Of a stretch of DNA of 64,000 nt, positions 11,338 through 22,800 are shown one piece after another (the first letter of the stretch is position 1; each line of letters starts with the position of its first letter). The position numbers and the translations under genes are program-made. The notes beneath the pieces are model-generated. The model was not told where the DNA came from. It saw only the letters and a list, made by a program, of their open reading frames with translations, and did no database searches. Source of the DNA: Paraphysomonas bandaiensis (taxonomy: Eukaryota > Chrysophyceae); the NCBI GenBank assembly GCA_965644295.1, contig CBFFRP010000362.1, positions 248,001 through 312,000 of the forward strand, written 5' to 3'.

Positions 11338-14076
11338 GAGCCTGAGTCGTACGAAGAGTCTCTTCAGTGTAGTGATGCAGACAAATGGAAGGAGGCGGGC
11401 AGATTAGAACGGAATGCACTTTTTCAGCGTGAAGTGTTTGAAGTAGCAGAAACTCCGCCTGATGCACGACCTCTTAAATCTCGTTACGTATATAAGCGAA
11501 AGTACAATAAGGATGGCTCCATCAAGAAGCATAAAGCACGACTTGTAGCACTTGGGTACGGTCAACAATCTGGCGTCGATGTGGACAACACATTTGCCCC
11601 TGTAGTCAAGAGTATCTCTGTTCGGTTGATTCTGGCGTTATGACGCAGCCTCGTTGACAACTCAGCTGTCACCTCACAGTTTGGTTTGATAACCAAGACT
11701 ATGGCTCGTGGTAACGCTAAAACTACTATCACTGTGTAGGAATCAAGAAAATGAGACCAAAGAAGTGATATTATTGCAGGTAACTTTTGTTTTAATCAAC
11801 TATACTCGAGTGACTGACTCCCGCGAAGAATCAGCACGCAAACACCACCGCTAGTGATGTCAGGTCGCTAGTACCCCAGTATGGTTAACATAAACAAAAC
11901 TGTGTCCCAACAGAAACATAAAGTATGAAGACAACCGTAGAGCTGCACACACACAACGTCATCCATGTCACACTGTGTTGCAACACACAACCACAACGCA
12001 GGCTGTGTCATACAAGCAGTATAACAATATACAGTCATGTCAACGACTCTATCAAATACGGTTGTACAACACTGTATAATGTATATCGTGTTGCATTCCT
12101 CATAACTACAATGGTACTTGGAAAATACTAGCTAACGTACACTTTCATATGTAAGACAACACACGCCAGATATTTAAACATGCAACAGAGGAGCCATATA
12201 AGCTCATGATAAGTAGGAACTTCTCGTTACTTTGCTTTCAGCATGCGAGTCCAGTACCATAGGTGCAAGGAGCTTCACTAACGAGCGACAAACGGTGTAC
12301 TGTGGACCCTGTTGTGCATTGTGCTCCATTGAGTACATATTAGCCTTATGAAGGCCATCAAGTGGTACACGTATACCCACAAATGGAGGTAATATAGTCT
12401 CTTGATGCACTTTCTACCCGTGACCAGTGTATGCAGGGTCTGTGCAATACTTCCGATGAGGGTGTAAGGGTCTGCATGGCCTGTCTCTGACATACTGGTC
12501 GCTGAGGCTGGGTTGCCACGCTAGGAGTCCTATTCTATGCTGAAGAGCTGCAGTCCGAGTACTGGTTCAGGTATGTGAGAAGCTTGAGGCTTTAGTCATC
12601 GTGGAACGAGTTCTTTACTTCTGTGTTTTGCTATGAATAATAATAATATGAGTGATTATTTGTTGTCTGCTGATGAATGCGTTATTAATAGTTAGTCGCG
12701 CTCTCTGCGCTTCCAAGCACAACATTGTAGTCTTGAAGTATCACTTGTAGTAACGCACTATAGCCACGTAAGTAGGGCACGCGAGATGCCACGTGGTCAC
12801 AGCGTTGGCTCTTGTGTTCAGTATGTTTGTGCATCAACTCGATGTATCCAGTGCGTTCTGTTATATGCCGATACTGAAGGCGACGTTTACATGAATCCTA
12901 CTCCAGATTTTCTACTTCCACCTGGAAATTGTTTTAAATTGAAGAAATCTCTATATGGGCTCCTAAACCCTAACCCACGATCATGGTGGAAAACCATAAA
13001 CAAGTTCATCAAATCTTTGGGATTTCGACCGTGTGTGTTAGAACCTTGCTTGTATCATGCTGTATATAAAGGTCATAAAGTGTATCTCACCATATATGTG
13101 AATGACATCGTCATCGCATGTGCTGACCTTAATATTATTACAGAAATAAAAGCTAGATTCTGCGAATGATTCGACATGACGGAAATGGGAGCCGTTGAAC
13201 ATTTCCTGAATGTTCGTGTCACGCGAGGACAGGATTTCATTCAGCTGGATCAGCAGACATATGCGGAGAAAATTCATCTCAAATTTGGTGATTTCCTCGG
13301 TCCCTCATCAAAAATTCGAATGTCGCCGCTACCCTTCGATGCAATGGATAGAATTAATCAAGCAGACAGTGATCTCACACCTGAGGAGAAAGAGGGAGTA
13401 GATAATTATCCTTATCACAGCCTACTGGGTGCCATGTTATATCTATCTATGAATACTCGCCCTGATATTGCATATGCAGTTGGTTTGTTATCTAGATATG
13501 CATCTAAGCCTACCCGGGCTACATGTTATTTAATGACGTACCTATTGCAGTACGTTAGGGGTACAGTTCGAAAGGGTATTCGGTTCAGTAGTAAGCACTT
13601 CGACATGCACATCTTCACTGATGCAGACTGGGCTGGCGATGTGGTGTCACGCCGATCTACGACTGGATACATAGTATTTGCCGCCGGTGAACCACTTATC
13701 TGGCAGTCAATTTTACAGGCTACCGTCTCAACGTCATCAATGCAAAGTGAGTATCAGGCTATGTATGCTGGCATGCAAGAACTGGTATGGCTTCGGGGGG
13801 TGAGTGTTGGACGAATTAGGACTTCGTCTACGCGAACCCACACCATTTTTCTTGGATAGCCAGAGTGCTCGTGACTTAGCATTGAATCCGGTGTTCCATA
13901 AGCGTTCGAAACACATCGAGATCAAGTACCATTGGGTTCGGTAACACGTAGATCCAGATGGCCTCTTTAACACTGCCATATTGTACCACGTTGGAACTGA
14001 TGATCAGACAGCAGACATATTCACGAAATCGTTGTGTGGTGTAACATTCGAGAAACACAGGAAGAGATGCCTATAG
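11338..14076 (+). pseudogene. Ty1/copia polyprotein remnant (reverse transcriptase, RNase H)
   Basis: The 3' part of a copia pol gene, decayed. 11338-11640 encodes the start of the RT domain (KARLVALGYGQQSGVD, TFAPVVKS). It is then interrupted by the 1.16-kb repeat and resumes at 12802 with VHQLDV and, later, LKKSLYGL. The catalytic motif reads YVND instead of the usual YVDD. Integrity is lost through a frameshift near 12870, an in-frame TGA at 13168-13170 and a frameshift near 13797. RNase H follows (TDADWAG, RRSTTGY, STSSMQSEYQA), ending with the usual HIEIKYHWVR and DIFTKSL block and a stop at 14074. Gag, protease and integrase are absent from this copy. Confidence 0.9.
11641..12801 (+). 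mobile_element. LTR-like repeat, copy 2, inserted in copia RT
   Basis: Starts TGACGCAGCC and ends GCCACGTGGTCACA; shares both ends and internal blocks with copy 1. It splits the copia RT codons and is flanked by GCGTT at 11635-11639 and 12802-12806, consistent with a 5-bp target-site duplication (one extra A at the left edge). Removing it rejoins ...ILAL with ALVFSMFVHQLDV, so it is a true insertion. TG...CA ends and a 5-bp duplication suggest a solo LTR of another retroelement family. Confidence 0.65.
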
Positions 14077-14271
14077 GAGAGGATCGAAAATCATCAGTTG
14101 AGGTTATTAGAGAAAAGTTGTTCAAACGACGTAAGTGATCAGTTAACTGTGCAGTGAGACTAGCTGAAATGTCGGAGTCATATGTCCATCTGTTTGCCCT
14201 GTTTGGTTTCGGTGGTTGCGTATCCGTCAGTTATGTCTTGTGATGTGAAGAGTCTATCTACAGCTTTGAAT

Positions 14272-14281
14272 TGAGAGGGAG
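14272..14281 (+). other. Polypurine tract of the copia element
   Basis: TGAGAGGGAG lies directly before the TGTTGAG start of the 3' LTR and ~200 bp after the pol stop, the usual site for priming of plus-strand DNA. Confidence 0.6.
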
Positions 14282-14627
14282 TGTTGAGTTCTGCTATATG
14301 AATGAGAGCAATATTGAAATCTGTAGTTATAAGGTATTTAAATTACTGTAGTATACAGTTGTAGTCTTGTTAATCGTATTGTGAGAATGAATGACGATAA
14401 GCATATAGCGGTAAAACGGAATATAGTGACGATGCAAGTTGTAGTGACGATGTAAGATCGTCGTATGAGAAATGAGTGGTAGTGGAGACAACATGATATA
14501 TTGATGAATGATAAGAGATATTGATGAATGATAAGAGATATTGATTATAATTTATAATTCTCAGCATTGAGTATAAGTTACCTTCTGTTGTTAAGTTAAT
14601 ACTTCTCATATTATGTCAAACCTTGAT
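14282..14627 (+). repeat. 3' LTR of the copia element
   Basis: Starts TGTTGAGTTCTGC right after the polypurine tract. The last ~208 bp (14420-14627) are repeated in inverted orientation at 15064-15248 with near identity; this copy has an extra ~21-bp internal duplication (GATATTGATGAATGATAAGA unit). The exact 3' boundary is uncertain because the final bases shared by both copies are not a clear CA end. Confidence 0.65.
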
Positions 14628-14689
14628 AAGTGCGTGGTACAAAGTTGCTTATTAGTTGACTCACATGTGTTGTGTATACCATATAATAT

Positions 14690-15060
14690 AGCTTGCTATT
14701 ATTATGTATTATGACAGTAATAAGTATGATCCTTAGGTGGAAGCATGTCCTTCTCTCGGAAGTATTGATCAACAATCTCAAGCGCCTCCGCCACTGGTTG
14801 AACAGCTTCGAAGATGAAACTGACGCAGGTTTCTTTCCTCTCCAACCACTTGTCGAGGTCTTCCTTATACTTGTTTTTCACAGCTGTGGACGCATATTGT
14901 CAGCAGGTCGATGCGGTCGCTCTTCCAACCCAAGATGGTTCCGATTCTTTCTCATGAGCCAAACTCTCAATCGCTTCGTCCAGTTCACAACACCGAACTG
15001 ATCGAACTTCGGAAGGTGTTTCCATTCCGAACTACTTGCGGAACTACCATCCGCGACCAT
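14690..15060 (-). pseudogene. Copia gag fragment, opposite orientation
   Basis: Read leftwards from the ATG at 15060, the first ~60 codons include KFDQFGVVNWTKRLRVWLM, the F-G-N-x-x-x-W pattern at the start of copia gag (UBN2-type). A stop near 14880 is followed in another frame by KNKYKEDLDKWLERKE and VAEALEIVDQYF, the next part of gag, so one frameshift is present. It sits immediately inside an inverted LTR, as expected for the 5' end of a second element lying on the minus strand. The rest of that element is missing. Confidence 0.6.
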
Positions 15061-15063
15061 ATA

Positions 15064-15248
15064 TCAAGGTTTGACATAATATGAGAAGTATTAACTTAAC
15101 AACAGAAGGTAACTTATACTCAATGCTGAGAATTATAAATTATAATCAATATCTCTTATCATTCATCAATATCATGTTGTCTCCACTACCACTCATTTCT
15201 CGTACGACGATCTTACATCGTCACTACAACTTGCATCGTCACTATATT
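15064..15248 (-). repeat. Inverted partial LTR (5' LTR of second copia copy)
   Basis: Reverse complement of 14420-14627 apart from a 23-bp length difference and very few substitutions. It lies directly upstream of the minus-strand gag fragment. Its outer end is truncated at 15248, where unrelated sequence begins. Confidence 0.75.
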
Positions 15249-15909
15249 ATGTATGTATACCCGGGCAGGGAAGAGCAGCGTGCGGCGAGGAAGAAGACAA
15301 ATGTTGAAAAGAAGGCAGCACGTGCAAAGAAGGCGAGGCTTGATGCCAGGAGGAGGGAGGAAGGCTGGGATTGTGGTGATATAATCGTCAATGACTCAGA
15401 CAATAGTAATCAATCTGGTATGTTGTGTTGTAGTATATATGTATATTATTATGCCTTGTTTATTTCTATACAATCAGAACAAGAGATGGAGTCATCGTCT
15501 GATGATGATGGTAGCCCCTCTATCACGTATACTCCTGGTGACGAAATTATTACTGTGACTAGGATGCGTGGTATTGTCCATGCTGTCAATGATGATGGTA
15601 CCTAGCATCTTGTTTACAAAAGCAAGAAGAGATGTGGGACCATCAGGGAGGATAAGTCAGTGCGCTCCAAATACTTCTCGCTTGCATCTGGTATACTTTA
15701 TATATATGCTTGTTTGTGTAATGTACCTAATATTGAACGTAGCCCACCAGGATAAGCCTCATAATATCTTCTCCAGTAAAAGAGACAGCATCCCGAGGTG
15801 GAGCTATATTGAGGAACCCACTAAGGAGTGGGTAGACACTGGAGCAGTTGATTCTGCATCTATTATTACTGGTAAACGTGCCAGCAGTTCAGTTGATTAT
15901 CGCTTGTAA
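15249..15909 (+). pseudogene. Truncated intron-containing gene of unknown function
   Basis: The frame starting at the LTR boundary gives a basic, charged helix (ARKKTNVEKKAARAKKARLD), then an acidic Ser/Asp stretch. Splice sites at ~15419/15477 join to ESSSDDDGSPSITYTPGDE. The frame then meets TAG at 15603-15605, yet continues sensibly as HLVYKSKKRCGTIRE. A further probable intron leads to DKPHNIFSSKRDSIPRWSYI and a stop at 15907-15909. The 5' part appears replaced by the copia LTR. I cannot name the family. The in-frame stop suggests a pseudogene unless a small intron removes it. Confidence 0.4.
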
Positions 15910-16336
15910 GTATTTTTAATTAGTCAAAAAGAACTTTGCAATATTAGACGTAGCACTACATATGGTAGTATGCATATATATATTATACGTATAATGTAAC
16001 CGTTACATTCTCACGTTTTTCATCTGTAACTAATATAAAATTTATTAAATGTAATTAAAAACATGTTTTCTTTACATCCACTACATTATCTATTGCTAAA
16101 AGCTTCAAAAACTCCACTTAAATCAACTTTTTCAAAATTTCACCAGGTTTTGACCGTTTTACCAGGTTTGTTGATCACATCGACTTAATGTCACTAGCAT
16201 GATAGATATGATATACACATACACAGGTCACTGTGAACCCCTAACCCCTCAGCCACAGGCAGGCAGGTGCACTTGATGTGATGATGATGGCACAAGACTT
16301 GAAGGTCACTGTCACTAATACTGCTATAGTTCCTTT
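15910..16336. other. Intergenic region
   Basis: AT-rich spacer between the truncated gene and the 3' end of the Crinkler-like gene; nothing recognised. Confidence 0.4.
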
Positions 16337-17995
16337 TCATGCGAAATAGCTCAAATAATCACTGGGAATATGCCAGACTTCATAACCATTTTCCAGCGCC
16401 GCATTCATTAGGACCTTGTTCTCCTCGGCTACTTCGAATCGTGCGTTTTGTGCCAGCGACGGCAATGGGATGAGAACTATCCTCAGCAGCGATACCTTGT
16501 CGACGGGAAGTTTAATCTTGTCCAATAACGGCTCCAAAGTACTCCCCCTGATAATCTTCTTTGCGGACTTTCTTCTGGTGGCCTGAAACATAACCAATTC
16601 CCCCTGCTCCGTCTTGTACATGTATGGAAAGGTCGGATTCCAAGTCATGTACAGCACCAATGGCCGCATTTCCTCGAACGGAGGAGGGTGCCCCTTAACC
16701 ACTTCATTCAACCCAACGAGAAATTGGACCATTCACTTACTTTCCCCTCTGAGCTGGCGATCACTTCCCGTTTTCTCCATCGCACGCCAGAAGCAGATGT
16801 CAATTGATCCGCAATGACACTTTCATAGATCTTAGCAGATGCATCCGCCATAAATCCTGTCTCGTCATTTCGAATCAGCGCTGATCTCCTGTCGCTCAGA
16901 GAGCCCTTGTTAAGCTTATCTTGAACTTGAGATGCGACGTATTCGTTCACAAAGTTCAAGCGATATCTGCGAAAGGGGAATTCACCATCCCTCTCCACGT
17001 CATATTGCATGATGAAATGACTGACGTCCGCATCCTCAACATTGCCGGAGACCAGGAGTGCATGTGCATTACACTTACTTATTGCCTTGGACTGACCACT
17101 TCGACACATATCAAGGTAAGCGAGAGATACCGGCAGCACATGGCGGAAACTACCCCCAAATTGGTAAAAGCGCTTCGCGATCTGCTCAAAAGAATACTCA
17201 GGCTGCAGCGACACCGGCACATGCTCGTTCTTCAGCAAATACTTCCCAATCGCAAGCAACTCCGGAACAGCGAAAACAGGCATGTAAATTGGCACTCCGC
17301 CGTTCTTGCAGAATTCCTTATATCGGGCACGATTCGGAGATACGGTGGCCAAAGTGGGAATGCGAAGGCTTCCAGAATAAAGTCCCACCACAGATATCTC
17401 AGGTTCCATCAAATATAATGACGTTTCTGGATCAAAACAACGAAGAAGACTTTTTGGGCAACCATCAACTACCTCTGCTTGGCGATTAGCAATGTCGAAT
17501 ATAGTCATGGCAGCAGTGCCCTCCTGGCGGATGACTATCTTCGGCGGGGTGGTGGAGCCGTAGCTGTCAGGAGGAAGGGGCCCAAACAAAGACGGATTCA
17601 GTATTCGAGCCAAGAAATAATACTGGAAAAAGGATTTGCCAATTCCAGGGTTTCCAATGAGAACACTTCTCTTCCTTTCCCTTATTTCTCTCAACAAGTC
17701 AGGATAAAACCTCCTTACAAACAACTTCTGGGGGCCCAAGGCCCAAGCATTCCCATGGCACTCCCAACTTGTTACTAAAACAAATTACATCGATGTTATC
17801 CCCAATGCGCTCAACTCGGCAGTTCGCCAAGCTCTCGAGGAAGCTGGACAGGTTCTTGTTTCGTTTCGGTCTAAAGTCAAAGTACATTTCTTTGTCCACG
17901 ATGAGATTGGTGTCAATGGAAAGCAATCGACAAGTATTATTGCGCCGACAAGCTAATGTCAGCGTACTGCGCGGGGTGGTCATAAGGTTCATCAT
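16337..17995 (-). CDS. Crinkler/RHS-type P-loop protein
   Basis: Proposed exons in transcript order 17995-17762, 17727-16741, 16693-16337, giving 525 residues. The second intron is 47 nt with good GT-AG and phase; the first would be only 34 nt, so a one-base frameshift in the CCCCC run at 17730-17734 is an alternative. After an ~80-residue N-terminal region comes LFVRRFY, then a Walker A P-loop (IGNPGIGKS). The C-terminal exon contains a restriction-endonuclease-like strand-turn (ELVMFQATRRKSAKK), the placement seen in CR (Crinkler-RHS) effectors, which pair an NTPase with a nuclease. No LFLAK/HVLVxxP secretion header and no signal peptide are seen, so it may act inside the producing cell, for example on transposons. 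Function is inferred from the family. Confidence 0.72.
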
Positions 17996-18627
17996 TCGAC
18001 CCCCAATGATTTAGTAGATGGATGTTTCTTCTATTTATGAGATCTAGAGACGTTGTTGTATTAGCATCCTTTGTATATTTTTGTTCAAAGATGCCTCCAA
18101 TATTGAGGCAACAATTATCTGTATTCTAGCCGTAGTTGTATCATAGTTTTATATAATAGTTTTGCTTCAATTTATTCCCGAAAAATAAGATGCTGACTGC
18201 CGATACCGTTCTTGATATGTAGAGTGAGACAAAAGACATTTTCTTCAGCAAAATTGTTTTTGTCGGGTGCAAAAATTAGTGGCCTGATGAAAAGGCAAAA
18301 CTGTTCATCATATCGAGAGTTTTCACCGTAAAAAAACACAGTTTTTGTTGGTAAAAATCCTGCTTTTCTTTCTGAAAAATGCTAGTTTTTTTAGTAAATC
18401 CAAGTTTTTGGTGTGGAGTCAGCGAATTACAGGTCATATTAATGTGCTGGTAAGTTCATTATATTCTTCATTCACTCATAGTTTAACATGACATTTCGCG
18501 AGTTAGTGTATCATGGATTGGGAACGACAGACTTCTGCTCTGTCATCTGTGCAATAATATTGCTGCATATGTATGTATGTAGTACTGTATATACGTGACT
18601 TGATGGCCGGAGTAAAAAAAATAGAGC
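17996..18627. other. Intergenic region before the tRNA
   Basis: Low-complexity T- and A-rich DNA, including several similar GTTTTTG/CAAAAAC runs around 18250-18400. No gene recognised. Confidence 0.4.
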
Positions 18628-18700
18628 TGATTTCGGCCGGAATCGAACCGGCGACCTTGTCGGTGTGAACGACATGTGATAACCCCTACACCACGAAACC
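18628..18700 (-). tRNA. tRNA-Val (anticodon CAC)
   Basis: Read on the minus strand the 73-nt sequence folds as a full cloverleaf. The acceptor stem is GGTTTCG with CGAAATC (one G-U). The D arm holds AGGGG, the anticodon stem is TGTCG/CGACA around loop TTCACAC (anticodon CAC), and the T arm is GCCGG-TTCGATT-CCGGC; the discriminator base is A. No intron; CCA is not encoded, as expected for a eukaryote. The internal A-box (GTGGTGTAGGGG) and B-box (GGTTCGATTCC) are intact, so it should be transcribed by RNA polymerase III. Confidence 0.97.
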
Positions 18701-19835
18701 TCAGCTGCTTTGAGGGCAGAAAATATGAATATATATATGTAACAAATATATATGTCACTGCTGTTCCTCATGCAGTACTTTAATACATCTGGACATAGCC
18801 GAGTGATATATCCATGTGATATCTCATTCTCTGATCTCATATTTCTGGTTACAATCAGTTTAACTTACACTGATTGATGCAATTTACTCGGCACTATATA
18901 ATAAACTACTGCTGTACCACTCACTGTATTATGCCCAACAGCAGTATACACCCAGCACTGCAGAGCACTGCAGAGGTATGGAGTATATTCTACATACAGG
19001 CAGTATAATATGACCTACACCTACGTCCATATCCGAATGTATATCGTGATGAAATGCCGTTCCAACCACAGCATTGAAGCAAAGCACTTCTGATAACCAT
19101 GATACTCTGCACTAAACATAATGCAAGATACTAGATATTAGAGCTACAGACTGCATCCACAACCAAGATGATAAGACAGTGCAACAAGTCATTGATGATG
19201 GATCGTCTGATCATGACGAAAATGAGGAAGACAGCGATGAAGAGTTGGAATACTTAGACTAGTTGCCGCATTGTTATAGGGTTTTCACCATCATGTTGCA
19301 TCTTCTACTAACTACTAACAAGTTACTACCTACTAGTACATCGATTGAGCTAATTTTTCTTCTTAGCGTCAATGAATCATCCGGTAAGCCTTCGATTTTG
19401 CCCAGGATCTTTTATATGCAACCACTTTACGAGCAGAACATGAAAGATAGAGAACCATCGTGTGACATTAATTCTTTCTGGTAGCAGATAGTTTAACGTA
19501 GCAAGGAAGCATTTTTAATCTGCTTTAACTTCCCCATGAGCAGTTATATATATGACAATCAAAATATTTCTTGCAACATATAGTTAGCTACTTTAGCAAA
19601 AACAAAATTGATGGAATCAATATATTTCACCGACCCTAACTGGCAATATTATTAAATATATTGACCACTAAAATTGGATTTCGGCTTGGCAATGCAATTA
19701 CTTATTATTACAACTTCAGGTGCCATGATACACCCAATCGCGAACGTACTGGCGATGCAATTTTATTTAATGCCTGTCTCATAAGTAGATCGCGCAGTAC
19801 TACAAGATTTCAATGAGAAGTGCATTAGCACTCAT
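18701..19835. other. Intergenic region with a small acidic ORF tail
   Basis: Mostly non-coding. Around 19160-19262 (+) an open frame ends in SDHDENEEDSDEELEYLD and a stop, which looks like the acidic C-terminus of a lost gene. TACTGCTGTA (18907-18916) and AACAGCAGTA (18937-18946) occur here. Confidence 0.35.
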
Positions 19836-22800
19836 TTATTTTCGCATTGGAGAAGGCGTCTCCACAGCGGACTCCTGTATACTTGAAGTACCAGATTTCT
19901 TGTAACACAGACAATACACCAACCCAGCTACAACACCGGATAATAGCACGAGGATTGAAATTGCAATGCCAGCAATTGCGCCATCAGAAAGTCCATTGTC
20001 GTCATCATCACTTGATTTATCAGAGTTATAGCTCACAGAAGTACTTTCGCCATTTTCAATCGTTAAGACGACATAATCAGGGGGAGCTAATGCGACATTC
20101 ATCCCATCCGAGTCAGAGAGATAAATTGCGTATTCCTCCACGCCAAAATAGTAGGCTAGAAAATCATCGTCTAAAAACCCTCCATCATCATCTGCAACCT
20201 GGGCGAACTCAATTCTATAAGTGCCGTCCACAAGGCAGTACTTGTGTTCCAATAGCATCCCAGTCGTAAGTGTACCTACACATCAAGATCTTAAGCACGC
20301 TAAAAACAATCTATGTAGCGCACCGGCGTATGATGCAGATCCTCCCTTTGTTTGAGTAATCGTATAATGTGTATTTCCCAGCCAACCATAAGGAACCTGC
20401 ACCAATGCACACATTTTAATAAGAATGTACGAAAAGAGATAATGCAATGTGCAGATAGAAGTGTCACCAATATAACATGAATTTAGGCTACACTTACGCC
20501 ATATATACTGCCTATAAGCAGCATATTCAACTCGTATATCGTGCATGTGTTACAGTCCTCAGCGGATGTGACACTAAACTCTCCACTAGTTTTATATTCA
20601 GACAAGTACAAGCTGCACTGGCCTAATTCAACTGCCATTTCTGTTGCACCACTGGACCCACCGTCGACAAGTTCCACACTATAGTCACCAACAGGAAGGC
20701 AGTAGGAACGAGTTGTATAAAAATCGTTTGGCACAGCACCAGACAAACTGACAGATTCGACGACATATCCTACAATACATCATCACATAGTTTTCATTCT
20801 GTATTGAAAAATTCATACCACTGGAGTTAACAATTTCGTAAGTGTTTGTGCCCCATCCATCTCCAGCACTGTCCATAGCTGTCACAAATACTAACATCTC
20901 ACCGTTGCTGTTGCAGTTCCCCGGATCATATCCACCAGTAGGGGTTGCAATATTATTAGAGACATGAGTTAAGTCTTCGCCGGATACAATTAGTGAAAAA
21001 CATTGCGTCCCATCGCCGGACTCAGGAAACACGTCCCCTGAAACTGTCACAGTCCAGTCGGCATTGGTGATTGTGGGTGTTTGCAGGTAAACTTGCTCGA
21101 CGTTATTGACATCGTCTCCAGCTATCCCATTACCGTAGTACACATTACCGTCCGCATCCTCCACCGTGAGATCTAAGTTATGTAGAAGCTATGGGATGAA
21201 AATATTAGGTCTATTATAAACGCAGCATATCAAACGTTGTAGTGCGCAAGCACTCACCATTTTTGTAGAAATAATTGTGTTCGCGGGATCCATATACACA
21301 AGTGTGGCTTTGAAAGGCCGTGTCGACCCGCCAATCTGCAGAGTGTGGGTATAGGACTGCTCAGCTGACAAACATGCTTCCACAACATATATCTCCATAA
21401 CATCCTCAACTTCAGGGTAAGGAAGAACATTTTGAAGAGACACTCGCCCGAAACCCTGATACATATCTGGTGGCATCCCAAGGTTCGCAGTGGGTTCCTT
21501 CGTGTCATAACCATTGCTCTCATAGCTATCCATAGGACCACCAGAGTGCACCAGCATCGCTTTAATAGTGGCGCCCCGTGGGTTGGGCTGGGCATCACAC
21601 GTGTTCATTTTTAAGTCGTCTGTTCCGTTGAAGTACAGGCAGCTATCCAGCAATGCGGTATTGTTATAATCTGTGAAGTACTGGCGGATTTGAGCGGCCA
21701 TGCCTAACACCATTTCATAACAAATCCCTACGTTACGACATGAGATACAACATTACCTGCAACAGCTGGGGTTGCCATTGACGTTCCTACAGTATCAATT
21801 AGCATTTAATATCAAATACATAAGGTACAACCTGCCATGGAAACGATTTCACAAGTCTCAGTGTCAGAAGTACCAGACGCTTTAGATGAATAAGTAAAAT
21901 AACCCGGGGCAGAAATATCAGGCTGTCGTATGTTAAGGTTATGGCAAACACCACAGCTAATATCAATCACCTTAATACGATTGTCAAATGTGGGGCCAAG
22001 TGAACTAAAGAATGCCATCTTTTCGATATCTGCTGCATCGGAAGACATTGTAGCACCAACGGACACAGCGTTCTTTGATACAGCTGGATTTCCCAAACTG
22101 TAGTAGCCTACATAGTAAATCAGTCACAGCAATAAATAACGCGCTGACAGTGTTTACTGGTAATACAATACATATACTGAAAATTAAGCAGGTAGACCTT
22201 CAGAGCCGTCGTTCCCAGCAGCGAACAAGACAAGAAAGTCTACATAGTTCACGAGGAAGTCGTCAGTATCTGCCGTGTCATCGTCGTACAAGTTGTATGA
22301 CGTGCCCCACGAGTTACTATGTATCCTAGCACCTGCCTCGTAAGCAGGAAGAAAAACATTTTCACCTATTGGGGAAGGGTATCTAATCCCCCTTTCAGGG
22401 TTGGAAGAGAACTCCATATCTAGAGTACAAAATGCTCAGTAAACAATTCTTAACTAGACTGATGTATACCGAAGAACGCAATCTTCGCACCCATTCCATG
22501 ACCACCGTAGTTTTCATACGTAATATCAGAGCCAATCAACTCCCCCGCAACTGTACCACTGACCTATCATGATATTAGATGCACGGTGCGCACATTCTGT
22601 ACTAAATACTCACGTGAGTTCCGTGTCCACCTTCTGTATCTGTGTCGTCACAGTAGTCAATGTACTGTATCACCTTTCTTTTACTCATATTGTACGTAGG
22701 ATTGTCAAAGTCCGACCGGTCAACTTTTGAACCATCTTCATTGCGGAAGAAACAGCTGAGTTCATCCAGACCAGTGTCACCTAATATTGACACTTATTAA

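Noticed and set aside
11925-12493. Short frames within the LTR-like repeat copy 2
   Set aside because: No motif, not conserved with copy 1.
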